Shown: positions 52,596-62,513, numbered from the stretch's first letter. The stretch: DNA of 64,000 nt from Deltaproteobacteria bacterium (GCA_029262455.1 JAJCZJ010000123.1:62001-126000), one strand, 5' to 3'. Translations and numbers: made by a program. Notes: generated by a model not told the origin, from the letters alone.

Positions 52596-53843
52596 TCAAA
52601 GTGCGCGGCTCTCCCGAGTTTCTTCGCAGGGGGCCTGCGCCGCTCGTTGTGCCGCCCAATCGAGGAAGATCTCGACCCCGGAGAGAACGTGATCGGAGCG
52701 CAGCGAGGGGAAGATTTCGAAGGCGTGCTGTGCTCCGGCGATCTCGGCGTACGCGACGGGCTGCTTGGAGACGTCTCGCAGCAGCGAGGCAAAGCGTCGA
52801 GCCTCTTCGACCGGAACGAGCGTGTCGTGGGTGCCGTGAATGAGGAGAAAGGGCGGAGCGTCCGGGTGCACCTGGCTCATCGGCGAAGCGGCGTCGTACT
52901 CCGGCCGGGACTCCTCCAGCGAACCCTTGAGGACTTGCTTCTCCAGTACTTTGGCAAGTCCATCGTGCGGCCAGTGTCCGTAGCGATTGGTGAAGTCGTA
53001 GACACCGTAGAACGGCACACAAGCGATCACGCTGGTATCGACGTTTTCGAATCCAGGCTGGTACTCGGGCCGATTGGCAGTCAGGCCGACCAATGCGCAC
53101 AAATGGCCGCCGGCCGAACCACCGGTGGCAACGATGCGGCTCGGGTCGCCGCCGTATTCGGCGATGTGCTCGCGGATCCACGCGATGGCGCGCTTCAGGT
53201 CGATCAAATGATCGGGGAAGGTTGCGTGTGGGCTCAGACGGTAGTCGACCGAAACACAGACCCAACCCTTCTTCGCCATGCGGCGCATCAAGGGTACGCC
53301 TTGCTCGTTCTTCGATCCGACGACCCAGGCGCCGCCGTGTATCTGTAGGAGAACGGGGCAGTTCTGGGGCTTGTCCCACCCTCGATACACGTCGAGTTTG
53401 AGATTGAGCCCGCGCAACCGCGCGTAGGTGATGTTGGTGATGCGTTCGACGTTCTTACGATGCAGCGGAAACGGCAGGAGGACTTCGCGCCAGTCGATGT
53501 CGGCGACTGGTTCGTTTGTGATTTCGCTCAAAGCGCTTTGCATGGAAGTAGCGGCGGATTGTGCGCGGCCGAAACTGTAGGCGAGACCGAGCCACGATAA
53601 GACTGTGATCACTAGGCCTAGGGACCCGCTCCAGTGGTCGAGGGCTCCGAGGCTGACGAAAACCCATGTAGCGATCACCTGCATGACGAGGTGATGGAGC
53701 GCCAGCTCGCCAGTCAACCAGCCCGCTACGAAGCTGATCACCGACAGACGCGGGTGGTGCACGATCGGACGAAAAACATTGTAGGTGAACCAAGCGCCCC
53801 ATACGCTGAGCGAGAGAAATAGCCACGACGCGAGTGTATCCAT
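52596..53843 (-). CDS. Membrane-anchored alpha/beta hydrolase (HSL/BD-FAE-like carboxylesterase)
   Basis: 415 residues. Three or four hydrophobic segments within the first about 95 residues anchor it. The hydrolase domain has H-G-G-A-W oxyanion motif near 170, nucleophile Ser in G-G-S-A-G-G-H near 245, Asp in H-G-T-H-D-T-L-V-P, and His in A-Q-H-A-F. This is the hormone-sensitive-lipase group (esterases and acetyl esterases). The substrate could be a lipid or acylated sugar. Its stop lies 28 bases from the convergent methyltransferase gene. Confidence 0.92.
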   Translation of the reverse strand: MDTLASWLFLSLSVWGAWFTYNVFRPIVHHPRLSVISFVAGWLTGELALHHLVMQVIATWVFVSLGALDHWSGSLGLVITVLSWLGLAYSFGRAQSAATSMQSALSEITNEPVADIDWREVLLPFPLHRKNVERITNITYARLRGLNLKLDVYRGWDKPQNCPVLLQIHGGAWVVGSKNEQGVPLMRRMAKKGWVCVSVDYRLSPHATFPDHLIDLKRAIAWIREHIAEYGGDPSRIVATGGSAGGHLCALVGLTANRPEYQPGFENVDTSVIACVPFYGVYDFTNRYGHWPHDGLAKVLEKQVLKGSLEESRPEYDAASPMSQVHPDAPPFLLIHGTHDTLVPVEEARRFASLLRDVSKQPVAYAEIAGAQHAFEIFPSLRSDHVLSGVEIFLDWAAQRAAQAPCEETRESRAL

Positions 53844-53928
53844 CCCTACTTGTTAGCAACGATCATTCGGCGGCGTCGACTAAGGGCGCGGTTTGACATC
53901 CCCGCCAGAGATTTGCGAGGAGGGACGC

Positions 53929-54021
53929 ATGAGGGGGACAATCTTGACCGGGGCCCAGTGGCTCGACGATAGGCCTCGAAATCAGCGGCAGGGTTCAGTG
54001 ACACTCGATGCCAACACCTGA
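53929..54021 (+). CDS. Possible 30-residue leader peptide overlapping the NTF2-like gene start
   Basis: A 30-codon frame from ATG 53929 with a strong site, GAGGAGGG, five bases upstream of the ATG. Its stop (TGA at 54019-54021) lies inside the start of the NTF2-like gene (ATG 54008), which itself has no good ribosome binding site. Translational coupling from the short frame would explain how the downstream gene starts. No recognisable peptide; codon use is unremarkable. Confidence 0.35.
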   Translation: MRGTILTGAQWLDDRPRNQRQGSVTLDANT

Positions 54022-54394
54022 GGCGATGAAGGACGTCATGCTGCGGTACGTCGAACTCGTTCGTGCGGGCGATGTCGATGGCGTTCTTGCATTGATGTCG
54101 GACGATGTGTCGGTCGAAGACCCTGTCGGCGGACCTGCTGGGACGCATGTGGTTGGCAAGGACGCCGTGGCGACGTTCTTTCGGCAGGGCTTCCCACGCG
54201 CGCAGCCGCGCCCGGTGCTGAGTGGTCCGATCTGCGCAACGGCAGGAGACGAAGCGGCGATGCCGTTTCGACTCACGCTGCGAGTCGGCGAACGCGACCT
54301 CGAGGTCGATGTGATCGACGTGATGACGTTCGACGGGTCGGGGAGGATCTCGAAGCTACGCGCGTTCTGGGATCTAGCTGCTCTGGGCGCCTGA
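54008..54394 (+). CDS. SnoaL/ketosteroid-isomerase-like (NTF2 fold) protein
   Basis: 128 residues. The cone-shaped alpha+beta fold is evident. Residues typical of delta5-3-ketosteroid isomerase are present: Tyr in R-Y-V-E-L-V (about 14), Asp in V-S-V-E-D-P-V-G-G (about 39), and Asp near the C-terminus in A-F-W-D. It is thus a candidate steroid double-bond isomerase. The next gene is an ACAD-like flavoprotein of a group that includes the steroid-ring hydroxylase HsaA, which is consistent. Confidence 0.85.
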   Translation: MPTPEAMKDVMLRYVELVRAGDVDGVLALMSDDVSVEDPVGGPAGTHVVGKDAVATFFRQGFPRAQPRPVLSGPICATAGDEAAMPFRLTLRVGERDLEVDVIDVMTFDGSGRISKLRAFWDLAALGA

Positions 54395-54488
54395 TAGGCT
54401 AGGCTTGACCGATACGTCGTCGTGGCCGTGTGCTATCCGGACGAGTTGCCGTGATCTCTGGCAGCGCCTCTCTATGGAAGGACCCTAG

Positions 54489-55640
54489 ATGCAGAACACC
54501 GAACCGCTTGCCGCGGCCCGTGAGCTCCGTAGCCTGATCGAAAGTGAAGCCGATGCGGTTGACACGGCGTGTACGATGACGCCGGCTGTGGTCGACGCGA
54601 TCGACAAGGCGGGCCTATTTCGCCTGAGTACGCCGCGCGACTTGGGTGGGATGGAGGCCGATGTCGCGACCATCGTGGACGTGTGCGAAGAGCTCGCCTA
54701 CGCCGACGGCTCGGTTGGCTGGGCGTTTGCGCAGAATATCACCGTCGGGGCGTACGCGGCTTACCTTGCGCCCGCGTATGCCGAACCGCTGGCGCAGGCG
54801 CGCGCCGGGGCCGGGATGTTTGCTCCGCTCGGTGCGGCCCACGAACAAGAAGGCGGTTACACGGTCTCTGGTAGCTACAAGTTCGGCAGCGGCTCAGGGC
54901 ATGCCCAGTTCATGGGTGGAGCCGCGTTGATCATGCGCGACGGCGAGGTCGCCGTCATGGAGGACGGTGCGTTGCCGGTGCTCGGGTTTATCGTTCCGGC
55001 AGACCGTGTCGAGCTGAAGCGCGACTGGGACGTCATGGGATTGCGCGGCACCGGTAGCTTTGACTTCGATGTGCCCGAGCAGTTCGTCGAGACGGGGCGG
55101 ACCTTTTCGCTTTTCGATGCGCGTATCGTGAACGGGGGGCCGATCTATGGCCTGGGCCCGGTCCCGCTAGGGACCATAAGCTCCTGCGCCTGGGCGCTGG
55201 GTGTGGCCGAGCGAGCGCTCGAGGAGATTGCCGCAGTTGCCCGGGGTGGTCGCGCCAGGATGGGCCAGACGGCGCTGCGCGACCAGCAGGTGTTTCAGCG
55301 AGATTTTGGTTTGCACAAGATTGGGGTTCAGGCGGCGCGGTCTCTAGCGAAGGATTCCTATGGCCGCGCCGTCGAGACGGTCGCTGCCGGCGCCCCGAAG
55401 GACGTTTGCGAGGACCAGATTCGAGAGACCAAAGCGGCGGCGAACTACATCGTTCGTGTTGCGAAGGAAGCCGTGACGTTTGCGTGGGAAGTCTCGGGGA
55501 GTGTCGGGATTCGCAATCCGAGTCTGTTGCAGCGCTGTTTCCGCGATATGTATGTCGGCGGCGCACACATGGTCTTTGACGATAGGAACTACAACCAGTT
55601 GGCCATGCCCAGCCTCGGGCTCGTCCCCGATCCCTTCTGA
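54489..55640 (+). CDS. Acyl-CoA-dehydrogenase-like flavoprotein (group D monooxygenase-like, HsaA-like)
   Basis: 383 residues, full length for the family. An N-terminal helical domain, a middle beta domain (W/V-S-G-S-Y-K-F-G-S-G near 133, D-W-D-V-M-G-L-R-G-T-G-S near 180) and a C-terminal four-helix bundle (F-R-D-M-Y-V-G-G-A-H-M near 355) fit the ACAD fold. The G-L-R-G-T-G-S and R-D-x-x-x-G-x-x-H motifs are typical of the flavin-dependent hydroxylase subgroup containing HsaA and pHPA hydroxylase, rather than of true acyl-CoA dehydrogenases with a catalytic Glu. It may need a separate flavin reductase, which is not in the window. Confidence 0.87.
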   Translation: MQNTEPLAAARELRSLIESEADAVDTACTMTPAVVDAIDKAGLFRLSTPRDLGGMEADVATIVDVCEELAYADGSVGWAFAQNITVGAYAAYLAPAYAEPLAQARAGAGMFAPLGAAHEQEGGYTVSGSYKFGSGSGHAQFMGGAALIMRDGEVAVMEDGALPVLGFIVPADRVELKRDWDVMGLRGTGSFDFDVPEQFVETGRTFSLFDARIVNGGPIYGLGPVPLGTISSCAWALGVAERALEEIAAVARGGRARMGQTALRDQQVFQRDFGLHKIGVQAARSLAKDSYGRAVETVAAGAPKDVCEDQIRETKAAANYIVRVAKEAVTFAWEVSGSVGIRNPSLLQRCFRDMYVGGAHMVFDDRNYNQLAMPSLGLVPDPF

Positions 55641-55668
55641 GATCCGGCTCGCCAGCCAGTCGGTTGAA

Positions 55669-57012
55669 CTAGGCCGACAGGGCGAACTTGTTTGGTTCCG
55701 AGATCCCTGCTTTGTCGTCATTCAACGCGGCCGTTGTCGGTACTTCGGCTGCGGGCAGTCGCACACGTACGGTTGTCCCTCGTCCGATGTCACTATCTGC
55801 CTCGAGGCTACCGTCCATGGTCTCGAGGAGCTTGGATACGATCGAAAGACCGAGCCCCCAACCAGAGTTTTGGTGGTCGCCACTCCAGAATGGAGAGAAC
55901 GCCGATTTGAGAGCCGCTTCTTCCATCCCGTGGCCGGTGTCGGCCACCTGCACTGTAACGGTGCCCTGCTGTTCGAAGGCCTCCAGGCGGATCTCTCCGC
56001 TGTCTGTGAATTTTGCGGCGTTTGTCAGCAAGTTCGTGAGAATCTGTTTGAGTCGTTCCGGGTCACTTCGAACGACAATCGAGGCGTCGACATTGGCTAC
56101 GAAGACGACCGGACGATCGAGTAGAAATACCGTCATCATATCGGAGAGTCCCTGCACGAGATCGCCGACCCGCACGGATTTGATATCGAGCGAGATCTTC
56201 CCCTGCTCGATGCGTGCCAGGTCGAGGAGATCGTTGACCAGCGTTAGTTGGCCCCTGGCATTGGTGACGATGCGTTGAATCGTGTCGTGCTGAGCGTCGT
56301 TCAAAGGTCCGAACTCTTCGTCGGCCAGGAGTTCGGAATAGCCGAGGACGACGTTGAGCGGCGTGCGCAAGTCGTGCGAAACGCTGGCGAGAAATTCGTC
56401 CTTGGCGTGGGCCATCTTGTCGCGATCGCATCGGTTCTCGAACTCAGTCCAACGCAGGCGTTCGGACACGTGACTACTGACGACTGCGACGACGGCCATC
56501 GAGCCGAGGAATGTGACGGCGTTGATGAACTCGGGTTCCTGGCCTGCTTGTGTAGGCCAGGCCGAGGCGGCGTACATTCCGAGGAGAAGGGCGGAGACGA
56601 CAAATGACCAGATGGCTCGCCATGGAAATAGCACAGCGATCCCCAGCAACACGATGTTGTTGCCGGCGTAGTAGGGGCTCTCGGCTTGGCCGGTGTAGAG
56701 AATGAACAAATCGATCATGCCGCCCATCAGCACGGCCAGGGCAATTCCGGACAGGTGTGGGTAGCGAAGCGGGAATTCCCCCTGGGCGACCCAGCGGAGG
56801 GCGAGTAGAAGCGCGACATAGGACAGGCGCAGTTTCAGCAAGAACGACGCAACTGCTGGTTCGAACAGCTTGTGATCGAGCAGGATGAAAACGAGCAAGA
56901 GGATGGAGGCCACCACCGTGGCGAGTTGGAGTGCGTCGCGGATTTGTTCGGCGCGCTCGCGCTCGTAGAGATCGAGGGAATATTGCTGCTTCAGCTGCAC
57001 AGCGTGAATCAA
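55669..57012 (-). CDS. Membrane sensor histidine kinase (start uncertain)
   Basis: About 447 residues from TTG 57012; GTG 57000 is an alternative and neither has a clear ribosome binding site. The frame stays open upstream into the SDR gene, but that part is out-of-frame shadow. Six hydrophobic segments (to about residue 200) are followed by the His box V-S-H-D-L-R-T-P-L-N, N-box L-L-T-N-A-A-K-F, D-T-G-H-G-M and G-W-G-L-G-L-S. The G-x-G-L-G motif is intact. No partner regulator lies adjacent, so it is an orphan kinase. Confidence 0.85.
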   Translation of the reverse strand: MIHAVQLKQQYSLDLYERERAEQIRDALQLATVVASILLLVFILLDHKLFEPAVASFLLKLRLSYVALLLALRWVAQGEFPLRYPHLSGIALAVLMGGMIDLFILYTGQAESPYYAGNNIVLLGIAVLFPWRAIWSFVVSALLLGMYAASAWPTQAGQEPEFINAVTFLGSMAVVAVVSSHVSERLRWTEFENRCDRDKMAHAKDEFLASVSHDLRTPLNVVLGYSELLADEEFGPLNDAQHDTIQRIVTNARGQLTLVNDLLDLARIEQGKISLDIKSVRVGDLVQGLSDMMTVFLLDRPVVFVANVDASIVVRSDPERLKQILTNLLTNAAKFTDSGEIRLEAFEQQGTVTVQVADTGHGMEEAALKSAFSPFWSGDHQNSGWGLGLSIVSKLLETMDGSLEADSDIGRGTTVRVRLPAAEVPTTAALNDDKAGISEPNKFALSA

Positions 57013-57167
57013 AGCAAGTGTTAAGCCAGCGCCCGATCGTCCGCGTTCCAGACGAGTGATCGGAGCGCCCAGGCCTTTAGCGTCGTCGCAGTGGCGCGCG
57101 TCACGTCCCACGGCGAGCGCTTCGCAATCTATGTCGCCCTGCGTGTCGCAAGTCAGAAGGAAGTGAG

Positions 57168-57932
57168 TCAGCCGTGCATCGTGAGTCCGCCGGATACGCT
57201 GATGGTCTGGCCGGTGATGAAGGCGGCATCGTCGCTCAACAAGAAGGTGATGATGCCTGGGTAGTCTTCCGGCTGACCGAGCCGCCGCATCGGGATTGCC
57301 TTCTCCAGTGCCTTTGCCAGCTTGCCGCTGGGATCGAAGTTGGAGAAGAGCGGCGTATCGCTCGGGCCCGGCGAAACGACGTTGAGGGTGATCCCCTGGC
57401 GAGCGACTTCGCGTGCGACGGACTTCGAGAAGGCGATGATGCCACCTTTGCACGCCGCATAGACCGATTCGCCGGAGGAGCCGACGCGTCCGGCGTCGGA
57501 GGCGATACTGACGATACGGCCGGATCCGCGTTGTGCCATCCCCTCGAGAACTGCCTTGGTGACGTTGAGCGGACCGATCATGTTGATCTCGATCACCTTT
57601 CGCCAAAGCTCTGGATCGCTGTCCAGGAAGTTGCCGGCCAGATCCCACCCGGCGTTGTTCACCAGAGCTTGGATCGGTCCGATCTCGCGATCGATCTCGG
57701 CGACGGCGTGGTCGACGGCGGCGCGATCCGTGATGTCCGTCGCGAAGGCGAGGGCGTTGCCACCGGCATTGCGGATCGTTGCGGCAGTTTGGTCAGCGCC
57801 ATCTCCATCGAGATCGAGAATCCCGACGGGCGCGCCTTCTTCCCCGAGCCTGATCGCGGTGGCGCGGCCGATGCCGCTGGCTGCGCCGGTAATGACTGTC
57901 GTGCGGCCGGCCAGGCCTCGAAATCCGGACAT
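57168..57932 (-). CDS. SDR oxidoreductase, BadH/FabG-like
   Basis: 254 residues with canonical motifs: T-G-A-A-S-G-I-G near 16-23, D-L-D after beta 2 (favouring NAD), V-N-N-A-G-W near 89, S in V-S-I-A-S-D, Y-A-A-C-K (catalytic Tyr/Lys) near 160, and S-P-G-P-S-D-T-P. The sequence resembles 2-hydroxycyclohexanecarboxyl-CoA dehydrogenase BadH and 3-oxoacyl reductases. A short gap separates it from the MDR-type reductase gene upstream, so they may form one operon. Confidence 0.92.
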   Translation of the reverse strand: MSGFRGLAGRTTVITGAASGIGRATAIRLGEEGAPVGILDLDGDGADQTAATIRNAGGNALAFATDITDRAAVDHAVAEIDREIGPIQALVNNAGWDLAGNFLDSDPELWRKVIEINMIGPLNVTKAVLEGMAQRGSGRIVSIASDAGRVGSSGESVYAACKGGIIAFSKSVAREVARQGITLNVVSPGPSDTPLFSNFDPSGKLAKALEKAIPMRRLGQPEDYPGIITFLLSDDAAFITGQTISVSGGLTMHG

Positions 57933-58018
57933 GGGTCTCTCCTGTGGTTATGAGTGGCCGCGTCGGATGCGGAACGGTAGTGCCATGGCGCCGAATGAAT
58001 CTCTGCGCGTCGGGGTTG

Positions 58019-59023
58019 TCAAACCTCCGGCGCGAGGATGACCCACTTGCCGATCGCGGATCTGTTCGCCAACTGCTCCAGGGCCCCGGGTACTTCATCG
58101 AACGAGATTTGCTTGGTGACCACAGAGCGGAGGGAGCCGTGTTGCATTTTCGGCATCAGAGCCGCGTATGCCGCTGCCGCGTGATCGCGGTCGTAAGCGC
58201 CTGCGAAGACGCCGACGACCGAAAAGTTTCGTTGCACGACGGTAGCCGGGTCGATTCGTGGCCACGAACCGCTGGCGAAACCGACGAGTAGGAAGCGTCC
58301 TTCGTTAGCCGTGGCATGACCGACATTTTCGGCGATGGTGCCGCCGACCGGATCGAAGATGACGTCGGCGCCGAGACCCTCGGTTGCTGCCTTGATTGCG
58401 GCCGCGATATCTTCTTGTTGATGGTCGATGACGAGGTCGGCGCCGATCTCGCGGCAATATTGAGCTTTCGCCTCTCCGCCGGCGACGGCAACGACGCGCG
58501 ATCCCAAGGCTCGCCCCAGCTGAATCGCCGCGGATCCGCTACCCCCTGCGGCGCCAAGGACGACGAGAGTTTCTCCCTCGGCGATTGCGGCGCGCTCGTG
58601 CAGTCCGACCCAAGCGGTGTAGAAGGGGATGTGGAAGCCGGCGGCGTCGGCGTCGCTGAGCCAATCGGGCGCCGGAAAGACTGTGTTCTCTGCTGCTAGA
58701 GCTTCTTCCGCGAAGCCACCGCTACCGATGTAGAAGGCGGTCACTCCCATGCGCCGGGTCCCCAACAGGCTGCTGTCGACGCCTTCACCGACAGCCGTCA
58801 CCACTCCGACGATCTCTTGACCGGGAACGAAGGAGCCCGGGGGTGTCAGTGGATAAGTGCCGCGACACATCAAGACATCCGGTAGACCGATGGCGGCGGC
58901 GGCGACTTTGATCCGTAGAAAGCCCGGCCCCGGAGCGGGCAGCGGAATGCGGGTTTTCTTCAGAACCTCGGCGGGCGCGCCCTTGGCGGAGACGACCCAT
59001 GCTTGCATTGATTGTTTGTTCAT
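58019..59023 (-). CDS. Zinc-less MDR / NADPH:quinone reductase-like oxidoreductase
   Basis: 334 residues from ATG 59023, with GGAG five bases upstream; TTG 59044 is an alternative. GroES-like N-terminal domain, then a Rossmann domain with V-V-L-G-A-A-G-G-S-G-S-A near 145. The structural and catalytic zinc Cys of alcohol dehydrogenases are absent. A V-I-D-H-Q-Q-E-D-I pattern follows as in the quinone oxidoreductase/crotonyl-CoA reductase-like group. Cofactor is probably NADPH; substrate unknown. Confidence 0.9.
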   Translation of the reverse strand: MNKQSMQAWVVSAKGAPAEVLKKTRIPLPAPGPGFLRIKVAAAAIGLPDVLMCRGTYPLTPPGSFVPGQEIVGVVTAVGEGVDSSLLGTRRMGVTAFYIGSGGFAEEALAAENTVFPAPDWLSDADAAGFHIPFYTAWVGLHERAAIAEGETLVVLGAAGGSGSAAIQLGRALGSRVVAVAGGEAKAQYCREIGADLVIDHQQEDIAAAIKAATEGLGADVIFDPVGGTIAENVGHATANEGRFLLVGFASGSWPRIDPATVVQRNFSVVGVFAGAYDRDHAAAAYAALMPKMQHGSLRSVVTKQISFDEVPGALEQLANRSAIGKWVILAPEV

Positions 59024-59051
59024 CAGACTCCGACCTCGGATCAACGGGCTG

Positions 59052-60731
59052 CTATGAGTAGTGCTCCTGAAACAGTTGGAGCTGCGCCGGGGCCCCGACC
59101 ATGACCAAACCGTCGTCCGGTTCGAAAGTAGTCTCTGGCGGTGGATTTCCGATCAATCCTTCGCCGCGCTCGATGGCGATGACGTTCAGGCCCGAGTGAG
59201 ATGCGATGGCCGCCTCGCTGAGGGTTGAGCCGATCATGCTGGCCGGTGCGGGAATTCGGTGCAACTCGACGCCTTCGCCGAGCACAACGAGCTCGCGTCG
59301 GTGCAGGGCAGCGAAAACGGAAGACACGCCGAGAGAGGTATGGCTGATGGCAATCTGCGCACCGGCTCGTTGGACGGCGGTCAGGTTGCGCTCGTGGGTG
59401 ACTCGACTGAGGATACGCGTCTCCGGTGCGAGATGGTTGTACTGCAGCGCCAGGTAGATGTTCATCGCATCATCGTTCGTCGTCAGCAGAACACTCGGCG
59501 CGGCGGCGAGTCCCGCGTCGAGAATGACTTGTTGGTTGGTCGCATCGCCTACGAGCCAGCGGTCGGGCCGAACGTCGCCCCAGTCCCCGGGTCGCTCGCG
59601 CAAGTCGATTACGTGTACGGGGACGCCGCGCTGTTGAAGCACGCGGGTGGCGGCGCGCCCAACCACGCCGCCACCGATGATGATTACGGGGTTGTAATTT
59701 ACGTTGTAGATCACCAAAAACTCGTCGAGAGCTCGAATTTGCTTGGCGGTTCCGATGATGACGGGAACACTGTGGCTTCCGAGGATCGATTCCGAGTGAA
59801 CCGGTTTGAAGCGTGCATGTTCGAGAATGCCGACCACATTGATTCCGAATCGATCGCGCAGTTGCAGCTCGCGGATGGTCTTGCCGGCCCAAGGGGTCAT
59901 CTGCACCGGGAGTTCGGCGACGCGCAAGTCGCGAAACCTTCCGATGGTGTGCGTCTGTGCGTGTCCGGCGTTGAGGCGGGTCGCAAGATGCTCGCCGAGC
60001 TGGCGTTTGAGCGGTAGGATGTTGGTCGCTCCGGCGATTCGCAGGATCTCTTCCGATGACTCGCTGGTGCTGACTGCGGCGATGTGTGCGTTCAGTGAGA
60101 TGTCGCGAATTTGGAGGACTGAGGCGGTGTTTTCGGCGTCGGACCCGTCGAGTACGACCAGGGAGGCATGGTCAATCCGCAAGTCGTTGTAGATGCTTGG
60201 CTCGTCGGCGGGCCGGCCGATGACAGGTACCCCCTCCTTCTCGAGCAGTGCCGCCCGAGTGGGGTCTGATTCAATCACGAAGTGTGGAACGCGGTGTAGA
60301 TCGAAGGCTTCGCTGAGTGGTCGCGCCAGATCGCCATGGCCGGTAATGATGACATGCTTTGAGATGTTTGCCGGTACCGCTCGGCTGGCCAGCCAGGGAG
60401 TGTAGAAGAATCGAATGAACGCGAACGGCAAGACGACCAGAAACAAAACGATGCCGGTGAGGAGAACGAACATCGTGTACATGCGGCCGATGGTGGTGGT
60501 GAACACGATGTCGCCGAGGCCGAGAGTACTCATCGTTGAGAGAGTCCAGTAGACGCCGTTCAAAAACGAATAGCTCTTGCCTTCGAGCCACCACATCAGG
60601 GCCTGGAACAAGACGGAGTCGATGACGACCGCGGAGGCGGCGAAGACGAAGTACGCAATGAGGATGCGGGCGTTGCGCCGTCGCACCCTTAGGTCGACCA
60701 GTTGTGCGAGACCAGACACGGATTGTGCCAT
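59052..60731 (-). CDS. Potassium channel with two RCK/TrkA-N modules
   Basis: 559 residues. An N-terminal pair of membrane helices frames a pore loop W-T-L-S-T-M-S-T-L-G-L-G-D-I; the filter is T-L-G-L-G-D where many channels have T-V-G-Y-G-D. Two Rossmann-type RCK units follow (V-I-I-T-G-H-G-D-L-A-R near 135 and V-I-I-I-G-G-G-V-V-G-R near 345), each with a C-terminal TrkA-C-like regulatory domain. It is probably a ligand-gated K+ channel controlled by nucleotides or Ca2+. The gene stands alone. Confidence 0.92.
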   Translation of the reverse strand: MAQSVSGLAQLVDLRVRRRNARILIAYFVFAASAVVIDSVLFQALMWWLEGKSYSFLNGVYWTLSTMSTLGLGDIVFTTTIGRMYTMFVLLTGIVLFLVVLPFAFIRFFYTPWLASRAVPANISKHVIITGHGDLARPLSEAFDLHRVPHFVIESDPTRAALLEKEGVPVIGRPADEPSIYNDLRIDHASLVVLDGSDAENTASVLQIRDISLNAHIAAVSTSESSEEILRIAGATNILPLKRQLGEHLATRLNAGHAQTHTIGRFRDLRVAELPVQMTPWAGKTIRELQLRDRFGINVVGILEHARFKPVHSESILGSHSVPVIIGTAKQIRALDEFLVIYNVNYNPVIIIGGGVVGRAATRVLQQRGVPVHVIDLRERPGDWGDVRPDRWLVGDATNQQVILDAGLAAAPSVLLTTNDDAMNIYLALQYNHLAPETRILSRVTHERNLTAVQRAGAQIAISHTSLGVSSVFAALHRRELVVLGEGVELHRIPAPASMIGSTLSEAAIASHSGLNVIAIERGEGLIGNPPPETTFEPDDGLVMVGAPAQLQLFQEHYS

Positions 60732-60788
60732 ATCAACGCATGGCGCAATCCGCGAGTCTGGCGTTTTCCGATGTTTTGGTTGCGAGGC

Positions 60789-62513
60789 TCAGGCGGAAGG
60801 TGCGACTTGCGGTCCTCGAACCAACTTGCCGGGTAACTCTCCGGTTGGTTCGCCGTCCTCGTAAATCACCTTGCCGGCGCAGATCGTATAACGGTAACCG
60901 TCGACCTTCTGAATGAGGCGACGACCGTTCGCCGGCAGATCGTAGACCATCTCCGGCGGATGAATATGTAAACCGTCGAAGTCGATGACGTTCACGTCAG
61001 CTTTCATCCCGGGGGTAAGCATGCCGCGATCGTGCATGCCGTAGAAGGCGGCGGTGCGTCGTGTCTGCCGTTCGACGATGTCTTCGAGAGCGATCTTTTC
61101 GCCGCGGTCGCGGTCGCGAACCCAGTGGGTCAGCAGGTAGGTCGGGACGCTGGCGTCACAGATCAATCCGCAGTGTGCGCCGCCGTCTGAGAGACTGAAA
61201 ATGGCTTGCGGGTGCAGCATCATTTCCCGAATCGCTTCGAGATCGCCGTTCGCGTAGCCGAGCAGCGGGAAGTAGATGAAGCCCTTGCCGCCGTTTGCCA
61301 TCATGGTGTCGTAGAGGACTTCTTCCGGCGCGCGACCTTCGCGTTCAGCGATCGCGGCAATGCTTTTTTCCGGGCCCGGTTCGTAGTCCGGCGGATCGCC
61401 GAGTGGGAACATCATCTGGAAGCCCTTGACGATCAACATGACCAGCCCCTCGAGCGTTTCCGGTTTTGGCTCGGAGCTCAAAATCGCGGCGCGGACTTCT
61501 GGTTTCGCGAGTTCGACGAAGCGCTCGGCGAACGGTAGCTCGGCCAGCGGGCCGTAGGCCGGGTGCAGCGAAAACGGGTGAACCGTGCTCTCGAATCCAA
61601 GCAGCAGCCCGGCGGGACGTTGCGCGACCTGCGGAGTGAGCTTGCCACCCTCGCCCGCGTCCTTCTCGCAGGCTTGGAGGAGTCGCCGCCACTGATCCGG
61701 ATCGATCGGGTTTTGCAGGCAAGCGAAGGAAACGGGCAATCCTGTTTCTTTGCCGAGGTCGCTCATCCATTGCAGCTCTTCGCCTTCCGGTGCCAGATCG
61801 CTCGCGACTTCGAAAACACCGTGGCCGACTTCGCCGAGGGCGCGGCCGATGCCGAGAACTTCTTCGCGATCGGCGGTGGTCCCGGGCACCAGTTCGCCGT
61901 CGACGGCGCGGTGGAGGATTGTCCGAGAAGTGGAGAATCCGAGAGCGCCAGCCTCGAGGCCTTCTTTGACGAGCTTGGCCATCTCGGCCACTTCGCCTGG
62001 CTCGGCCTTTTCGTTTTTGGCGCCGCGCTCGCCCATGACGTAGGCGCGTATCGCGCCGTGCGGTACCTGTGTCCCGACATCAATGGCACGCGGCATCTTC
62101 TCGATCGCGTCGAGGTACTCCGGGAAAGTCTCCCACTTCCATTCGATGCCCTCGTTGAGAGCCGTCCCCGGAATGTCTTCCACTCCTTCCATCAGCTGGA
62201 TCAGGAACTGTTCTTTGCCCGGTTTGACCGGGGCGAACCCGACCCCGCAGTTTCCCATCACGACTGTCGTGACGCCGTTCCAGCCGGAAGGAGTCAAGTG
62301 CGTGTCCCATGTGACCTGGCCGTCGTAGTGGGTGTGGATGTCCACCCAGCCCGGAGCCACCAGGTGTCCGGTTGCGTCGATTTCGCGCTTGCCGGCATCG
62401 ATGTTCTCGCCGACCGCGACGATTCGGTCGCCGTCGATTGCGACGTCAGCCTTGCGCGCAGGTGCACCGGTACCGTCGACCAGCATTCCGCCTCGAATCA
62501 CGAGATCATGCAT
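60789..62513 (-). CDS. N-acyl-D-amino-acid deacylase family amidohydrolase
   Basis: 574 residues. Family motifs: [10 protein letters not shown] near residue 57 (metal His pair), [27 protein letters not shown] (metal Asp/His) near 445, and a C-terminal beta sandwich with D-V-N-V-I-D-F. These match D-aminoacylases and related N-acyl deacylases of the amidohydrolase superfamily. Cytosolic. Substrate specificity cannot be read from sequence. Confidence 0.92.
   Translation of the reverse strand: MHDLVIRGGMLVDGTGAPARKADVAIDGDRIVAVGENIDAGKREIDATGHLVAPGWVDIHTHYDGQVTWDTHLTPSGWNGVTTVVMGNCGVGFAPVKPGKEQFLIQLMEGVEDIPGTALNEGIEWKWETFPEYLDAIEKMPRAIDVGTQVPHGAIRAYVMGERGAKNEKAEPGEVAEMAKLVKEGLEAGALGFSTSRTILHRAVDGELVPGTTADREEVLGIGRALGEVGHGVFEVASDLAPEGEELQWMSDLGKETGLPVSFACLQNPIDPDQWRRLLQACEKDAGEGGKLTPQVAQRPAGLLLGFESTVHPFSLHPAYGPLAELPFAERFVELAKPEVRAAILSSEPKPETLEGLVMLIVKGFQMMFPLGDPPDYEPGPEKSIAAIAEREGRAPEEVLYDTMMANGGKGFIYFPLLGYANGDLEAIREMMLHPQAIFSLSDGGAHCGLICDASVPTYLLTHWVRDRDRGEKIALEDIVERQTRRTAAFYGMHDRGMLTPGMKADVNVIDFDGLHIHPPEMVYDLPANGRRLIQKVDGYRYTICAGKVIYEDGEPTGELPGKLVRGPQVAPSA

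Noticed and set aside
57013-57648. N-terminal extension of the orphan histidine kinase to 659 residues
   Set aside because: The extension runs out of frame through the SDR gene and has no kinase-like sequence; the protein probably starts near 57012.
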